Below are positions 4,895 through 8,551 of a stretch of DNA of 8,551 nt, piece after piece; positions within the stretch are counted from its first letter, which is position 1, and each line of letters begins with the position of its first letter. A program made the position numbers and the translations under genes. Origin of the DNA: Gammaproteobacteria bacterium (GTDB lineage: Bacteria > Pseudomonadota > Gammaproteobacteria > Pseudomonadales > Azotimanducaceae); assembly GCA_002690405.1 (NCBI GenBank), contig NZEI01000050.1:1-8551 (forward strand), written 5' to 3'. The notes under the pieces were generated by a model, which saw nothing but the letters and a program-made list of their open reading frames with translations, was not told the origin of the DNA and searched no databases.

Positions 4895-7800
4895 CTACAA
4901 GGCTTTGCGCGCGTTATCAAAGAGGCGCATCCACGGGCCATACTCGCCCCAGTTAGACTCGGCGACCACATTTTGACAGCTACGGAACACCCGCTCCGGA
5001 TGCGGCATCATCAACAACACCCGACCATCGGCGCCGGTAAGACCCGCCAGACCCTGGCTGGCACCATTCGGATTATGCGGATAGCGCTGGGTTATTTGAT
5101 GCTGCGCATCCACGTAATTCAGGGCTATCTGACCCTGTGTAGCCAACCGAGCTAAATCCTCAGGGTCAGAAAACTCAGCACGGCCCTCGCCATGGGCCAC
5201 CGCCACCGGGATGACACTGCCCTGCATCCCATCTAACCAAGGCGAAGCATTCGTCGCCACGTTGACCATGACTGTCCGACCTTCAAATTGCTCGCTGCTA
5301 TTGCGCACAAAGCGTGGCCAGTGTTCAGCCCCAGGGATGAGCTCGGCCATTTGCGCGAGCATTTGGCAGCCATTACAGACCCCTAGAACCAGCGCATCAC
5401 TGCGAAAATAATCGGCAAATTGCTGACGCACTTGCTCATTAAACAGCGCGGTCTTAGCCCAACCGCCACCGCCGCCAAGGACATCACCGTAGGAAAATCC
5501 GCCACAGGCGACCAGACTGTCAAATTCGCTAAGGGTGCGGTGACCGCGAATAAGATCCGACATATGCACGTCAACGCAGCGAAAACCCGCCGCATCAAAA
5601 GCCGCAGCCATTTCTATATGGCCATTCACACCCTGCTCCCGCAACACTGCCATGGTGGGTTTCGCCCCTGTATTGATATACAAACTCTCGGGCGCTGAGC
5701 GCTGTGCTGGATCAAAGGTGAGCTTTGAGCTTAATCCGGGATCGTCATTGCGAGTCTGCAGGATGTCGGCAAACTCTTCATCCGCGCACGCCTCACTGTC
5801 GCGCAAACGCTGCATTCGGTAACTGGTCTCGGCCCATTGCTGCTGCAATTCCTGACGACTGAACTCTCCCACAAGGCTATCGCCGTGCTTAATGAGTACT
5901 CTTTCATCGTCTCGGAGGCGCGCTATGGGTGTACATAGGCACGGCGCTGAGGCTTGCAACTCTTGCAACCGCGCCGTATCCACTTGGGCAACAAAGCCTA
6001 TTTCTTCGTTAAATAACGCCGTAAGCAAATTTTCTGCGGCCGCTATATCCACATCCAGTCCCATGCGGCTGGCAAATGCCATCTCCAGCAGCGTAGTGAT
6101 CAAGCCGCCGTCGGAACGGTCGTGTAGGGCATGAATTAATCCCCGCCCTTTCATATCAATTAGCCATTCAAGCAGTGCTTTAAAGGTCCCCGCATCGTCA
6201 ACATCGGGCGCAGTATCGCCCAACTGGCCATAGACCTGGGCTAAACAGCTGCCGCCCATACGCTGCTGTCCAAACTGCAAAAGCACCAGCACAGTGTCCA
6301 TGTGCGGCTGCAAAACCGGCGTCAGTGTCTTCCGGACATCCTGCACCGGCGCAAAACCTGAAACAATCAGCGTGAGCGGCGATACGACCCGCTTATCTAC
6401 GCCAGCCTGCTGCCAGCGTGTCTGCATGGATAAGGAGTCTTTACCTACTGGTATGGCAATACCTAATGCCGGGCAAAACTCTTCTCCAACCGCGGTCACT
6501 GCATCAAATAGCGCTTGATCCTCAGTATCGCTGCCCGCGGCGGCCATCCAATTTGCCGACAGCACCACGCGATCTAAGGCACTAAGATCTGCAGCAACCA
6601 AGTTTGTTAGGGTCTCCGCAACGGTCATACGTGCTGCAGCTGCAGGATTGATCAGTGCAAGTGGACTGCGCTCACCCATGGCAAAGGCTTCGCCAGCAAA
6701 TGTTTGGTAGCCGCTTAAGGTCACCGCTACATCCGCCACTGGCTCTTGCCAGGGGCCGACCATCGGCTGGCACGCCACCAGTCCGGTGATACTGCGGTCG
6801 CCAATGGTTATAAGAAATTTCTTGCTGGCCACTGTTGGAAACCGCAACACTCTGGGCAGCGCCTCTGCTAAGGATACTCCAGTCAAGTCCAGGGCCGGCC
6901 AATTCTGGGTATGGCGCTGAAATTGCCGCTGGGTCTTCGGCACTTTGCCGAGTAAGACCTCTAGAGGCAGATCCACCGGATTGTTATCAAACCATGCATC
7001 TGCGACTACTAGTTGGCCGTCGTCAGTGGACTCACCCACAACCGCATAGGGGCATCGTTCACGCTCACACAACGCCGCGAATTGCTCGAGCTGAGTTTGC
7101 TCGATGCCAAGTACATAGCGCTCTTGAGCCTCATTGCACCAAATTTCTAATGGCGACATCCCAAGGTCCGCATTGAGCACATCACGCAGGCGGATGCGCC
7201 CACCTGACTTTGCATCGTCGATGAGTTCTGGCAACGCATTGGACAGACCGCCGGCACCAACGTCGTGAATCAACAAGATCGGGTTAGCTTCACCCATGGC
7301 ACAGCAACCATCGATAACCTCCTGACAGCGCCGCTCCATTTCAGGATTGCCACGTTGCACCGAGGCGAAATCTAGATCTGAGGAACTGACGCCGGAGGCC
7401 ATACTGGACGCGGCACCACCACCCAAACCGATCAACATCGCTGGGCCGCCCAACACCACTAGCGCAGTACCCTGTGGAAATGGTTGTGCTTGCACATGCT
7501 CAGTGCGCACCGATCCCACACCGCCGGCGATCATTACCGGTTTGTGATAACCACGCACAACCTCGCCGGCATCAGCTTGTGTAATTGGATCAGGCATTTC
7601 AAAGCTACGGAAATAACCACAGATCGCCGGGCGTCCATACTCATTATTGAAACTGGCGGCACCGATCGGTCCCTCGAGCATGATCTCCAAAGCCGACGCC
7701 ATGTGCTCAGGTTTGCCAGTGGCTAGCTCCCAAGGTTGCGGCGCATCAGGAATATTGAGATGCGAGGTGGTAAAGCCACTGAGTCCCGCCTTCGGCTTAG

Positions 7801-8551
7801 AGCCTCGTCCCACCGCGCCTTCGTCACGAATTTCACCGCCTGAACCCGTCGCGGCACCAGCGAACGGCGCGATCGCTGTGGGGTGATTATGGGTCTCTAC
7901 CTTCATCAAAATGTGCGCGGGTGCGGTCTCGAAGACGTAGTCTTTAGATCCCTGCACGGACAATCGAGCCACCGAATGCCCTTCGATCACGGCGGCATTA
8001 TCGCTGTAGGCACTGAGAATGCCTTGGCCATTAATTTGCTGATAGGTGTTGCGAATCATCGCGAATAGAGACTTCAACTGTGGCGATCCATCGACCACCC
8101 AATCCGCATTAAAAATCTTATGCCGGCAATGCTCGGAATTTGCCTGAGCAAACATCATCAACTCTACGTCGGTCGGATCACGCTCAAGCTGCTCGTAAGC
8201 GTTTTGTAGATATTCAATTTCGTCCTCAGACAACGCCAGCCCAAGTGCTGTATTAGCTTCTACAAGGGCCTCTACGCCCTGTGACCAAAGTGGGACATGG
8301 CCAACCGGGGCGGGTTCAGACTGGGCAAAAATGCCCTCAAAGTCCTCCTCAGGCCAACACTCTTCAGTCATTCGATCAAATAGATGGACAGCATCCTCCG
8401 CGGCAAAACCTGAGTCTTGCTGGGTAAACCAGCGTATGCCCCGCTCTACCCGAACAACTTCCGACAACCCGGACAACGCAAAAATATCCGTGGCCTTACT
8501 CGACCATGGAGAAATGGTGCCACGCCGCGGTAATACGGTGTGACTGCGCGT
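4895..8551 (-). CDS. purL: Phosphoribosylformylglycinamidine synthase, large single-chain form (PurL), N-terminus cut
   Basis: PurL converts formyl-GAR, glutamine and ATP to FGAM in the fourth step of purine synthesis, in the cytoplasm. The frame is open to the right edge (1218 codons visible). RRGTISPWSSKATDI is encoded upstream of the TTG at 8476 and matches E. coli PurL from about residue 79, so that TTG is internal and roughly 70 residues lie outside; the full length would be near 1290 (E. coli 1295). Domains follow the family order: linker (FAQANSEHCRHKIFNA), synthetase (VETHNHPTAIAPFAGAATGSGGEIRDEG given in parts: VETHNHPTA, then GSGGEIRDEG; GGPAMLIGLGGGAASSMASG; DVGAGGLSNA), second synthetase half (GDRSITGL, LSANWMAAAG, PVGKDSLSM, HDRSDGGL), then glutaminase (AVLREQGVN). 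The glutaminase triad is present: Cys at 5375-5377 (GVCNGCQ), and His and Glu in PHPERVFR. One loop reads GGGGGWAK where E. coli has GAGEGWAK. No frameshift was seen. Confidence 0.97.
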   Translation of the reverse strand, partial: TRSHTVLPRRGTISPWSSKATDIFALSGLSEVVRVERGIRWFTQQDSGFAAEDAVHLFDRMTEECWPEEDFEGIFAQSEPAPVGHVPLWSQGVEALVEANTALGLALSEDEIEYLQNAYEQLERDPTDVELMMFAQANSEHCRHKIFNADWVVDGSPQLKSLFAMIRNTYQQINGQGILSAYSDNAAVIEGHSVARLSVQGSKDYVFETAPAHILMKVETHNHPTAIAPFAGAATGSGGEIRDEGAVGRGSKPKAGLSGFTTSHLNIPDAPQPWELATGKPEHMASALEIMLEGPIGAASFNNEYGRPAICGYFRSFEMPDPITQADAGEVVRGYHKPVMIAGGVGSVRTEHVQAQPFPQGTALVVLGGPAMLIGLGGGAASSMASGVSSSDLDFASVQRGNPEMERRCQEVIDGCCAMGEANPILLIHDVGAGGLSNALPELIDDAKSGGRIRLRDVLNADLGMSPLEIWCNEAQERYVLGIEQTQLEQFAALCERERCPYAVVGESTDDGQLVVADAWFDNNPVDLPLEVLLGKVPKTQRQFQRHTQNWPALDLTGVSLAEALPRVLRFPTVASKKFLITIGDRSITGLVACQPMVGPWQEPVADVAVTLSGYQTFAGEAFAMGERSPLALINPAAAARMTVAETLTNLVAADLSALDRVVLSANWMAAAGSDTEDQALFDAVTAVGEEFCPALGIAIPVGKDSLSMQTRWQQAGVDKRVVSPLTLIVSGFAPVQDVRKTLTPVLQPHMDTVLVLLQFGQQRMGGSCLAQVYGQLGDTAPDVDDAGTFKALLEWLIDMKGRGLIHALHDRSDGGLITTLLEMAFASRMGLDVDIAAAENLLTALFNEEIGFVAQVDTARLQELQASAPCLCTPIARLRDDERVLIKHGDSLVGEFSRQELQQQWAETSYRMQRLRDSEACADEEFADILQTRNDDPGLSSKLTFDPAQRSAPESLYINTGAKPTMAVLREQGVNGHIEMAAAFDAAGFRCVDVHMSDLIRGHRTLSEFDSLVACGGFSYGDVLGGGGGWAKTALFNEQVRQQFADYFRSDALVLGVCNGCQMLAQMAELIPGAEHWPRFVRNSSEQFEGRTVMVNVATNASPWLDGMQGSVIPVAVAHGEGRAEFSDPEDLARLATQGQIALNYVDAQHQITQRYPHNPNGASQGLAGLTGADGRVLLMMPHPERVFRSCQNVVAESNWGEYGPWMRLFDNARKAL

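Noticed and set aside
8474..8476. TTG as the purL start codon (1193-aa product).
   Set aside because: The frame continues upstream to the window edge and encodes RRGTISPWSSKATDI, a conserved PurL segment, so the TTG is an internal Leu codon.
5200..8540. Many plus-strand ORFs of 60-113 codons opposite purL.
   Set aside because: All are antisense shadows of a continuous, fully recognisable purL frame and have no domain or ribosome site of note.

Overview
The window is ordinary chromosomal housekeeping sequence from a gammaproteobacterium. The moderately GC-rich coding, the long single-chain PurL, PurT, a CorB-type CBS protein and a 'type 2' LeuA of the Pseudomonas/actinobacterial kind (rather than the E. 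coli leuABCD kind) suggest a free-living, probably aquatic relative of the Pseudomonas/Cellvibrio/Halieaceae area. This placement is inference from protein resemblance and was not tested. I see no transposase, integrase, phage gene, CRISPR array, tRNA or rRNA.

Layout. Bases 1-413 (+) hold the C-terminal end of a CorB/YfjD-like CBS and CorC_HlyC domain protein, cut by the left edge. It converges on leuA (minus strand, start near 2137, stop at 446) with only 32 bases between the stops. Upstream of leuA, about 2138-2504, is a roughly 330-base leader. It carries a very good sigma70-like promoter (TTGGCA, 17 bases, TATAGT), a small ORF with nine Leu codons within thirteen, and several hairpins, one of which could pair instead with a site just upstream of leuA. 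Next on the minus strand is a two-gene unit: a gamma-class carbonic anhydrase gene (3713-4249) with a strong Shine-Dalgarno sequence, then purT 11 bases later (2505-3701). Diverging from it is a zinc-ribbon Nudix hydrolase (4336-4881, +), whose ATG lies 6 bases after a TATACT box and has no Shine-Dalgarno sequence, so it looks leaderless. The Nudix gene converges with purL (minus strand, stop 4895), with 13 bases between the stops. purL fills the rest of the window and runs off the right edge; about 70 N-terminal residues are missing.

How the genes fit together. purL and purT encode two consecutive steps of de novo purine synthesis: PurT makes formylglycinamide ribotide from GAR, formate and ATP, and PurL converts that to FGAM using glutamine. 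The carbonic anhydrase is probably co-transcribed with purT and balances CO2 and bicarbonate. LeuA commits carbon to leucine and has its own promoter just after purT, with a leader that resembles an amino-acid attenuator. Nothing here is a clear undescribed multi-gene system. The most worthwhile lead is the leuA leader; the second is the repeated 'TATANT, 6 bases, ATG' arrangement.
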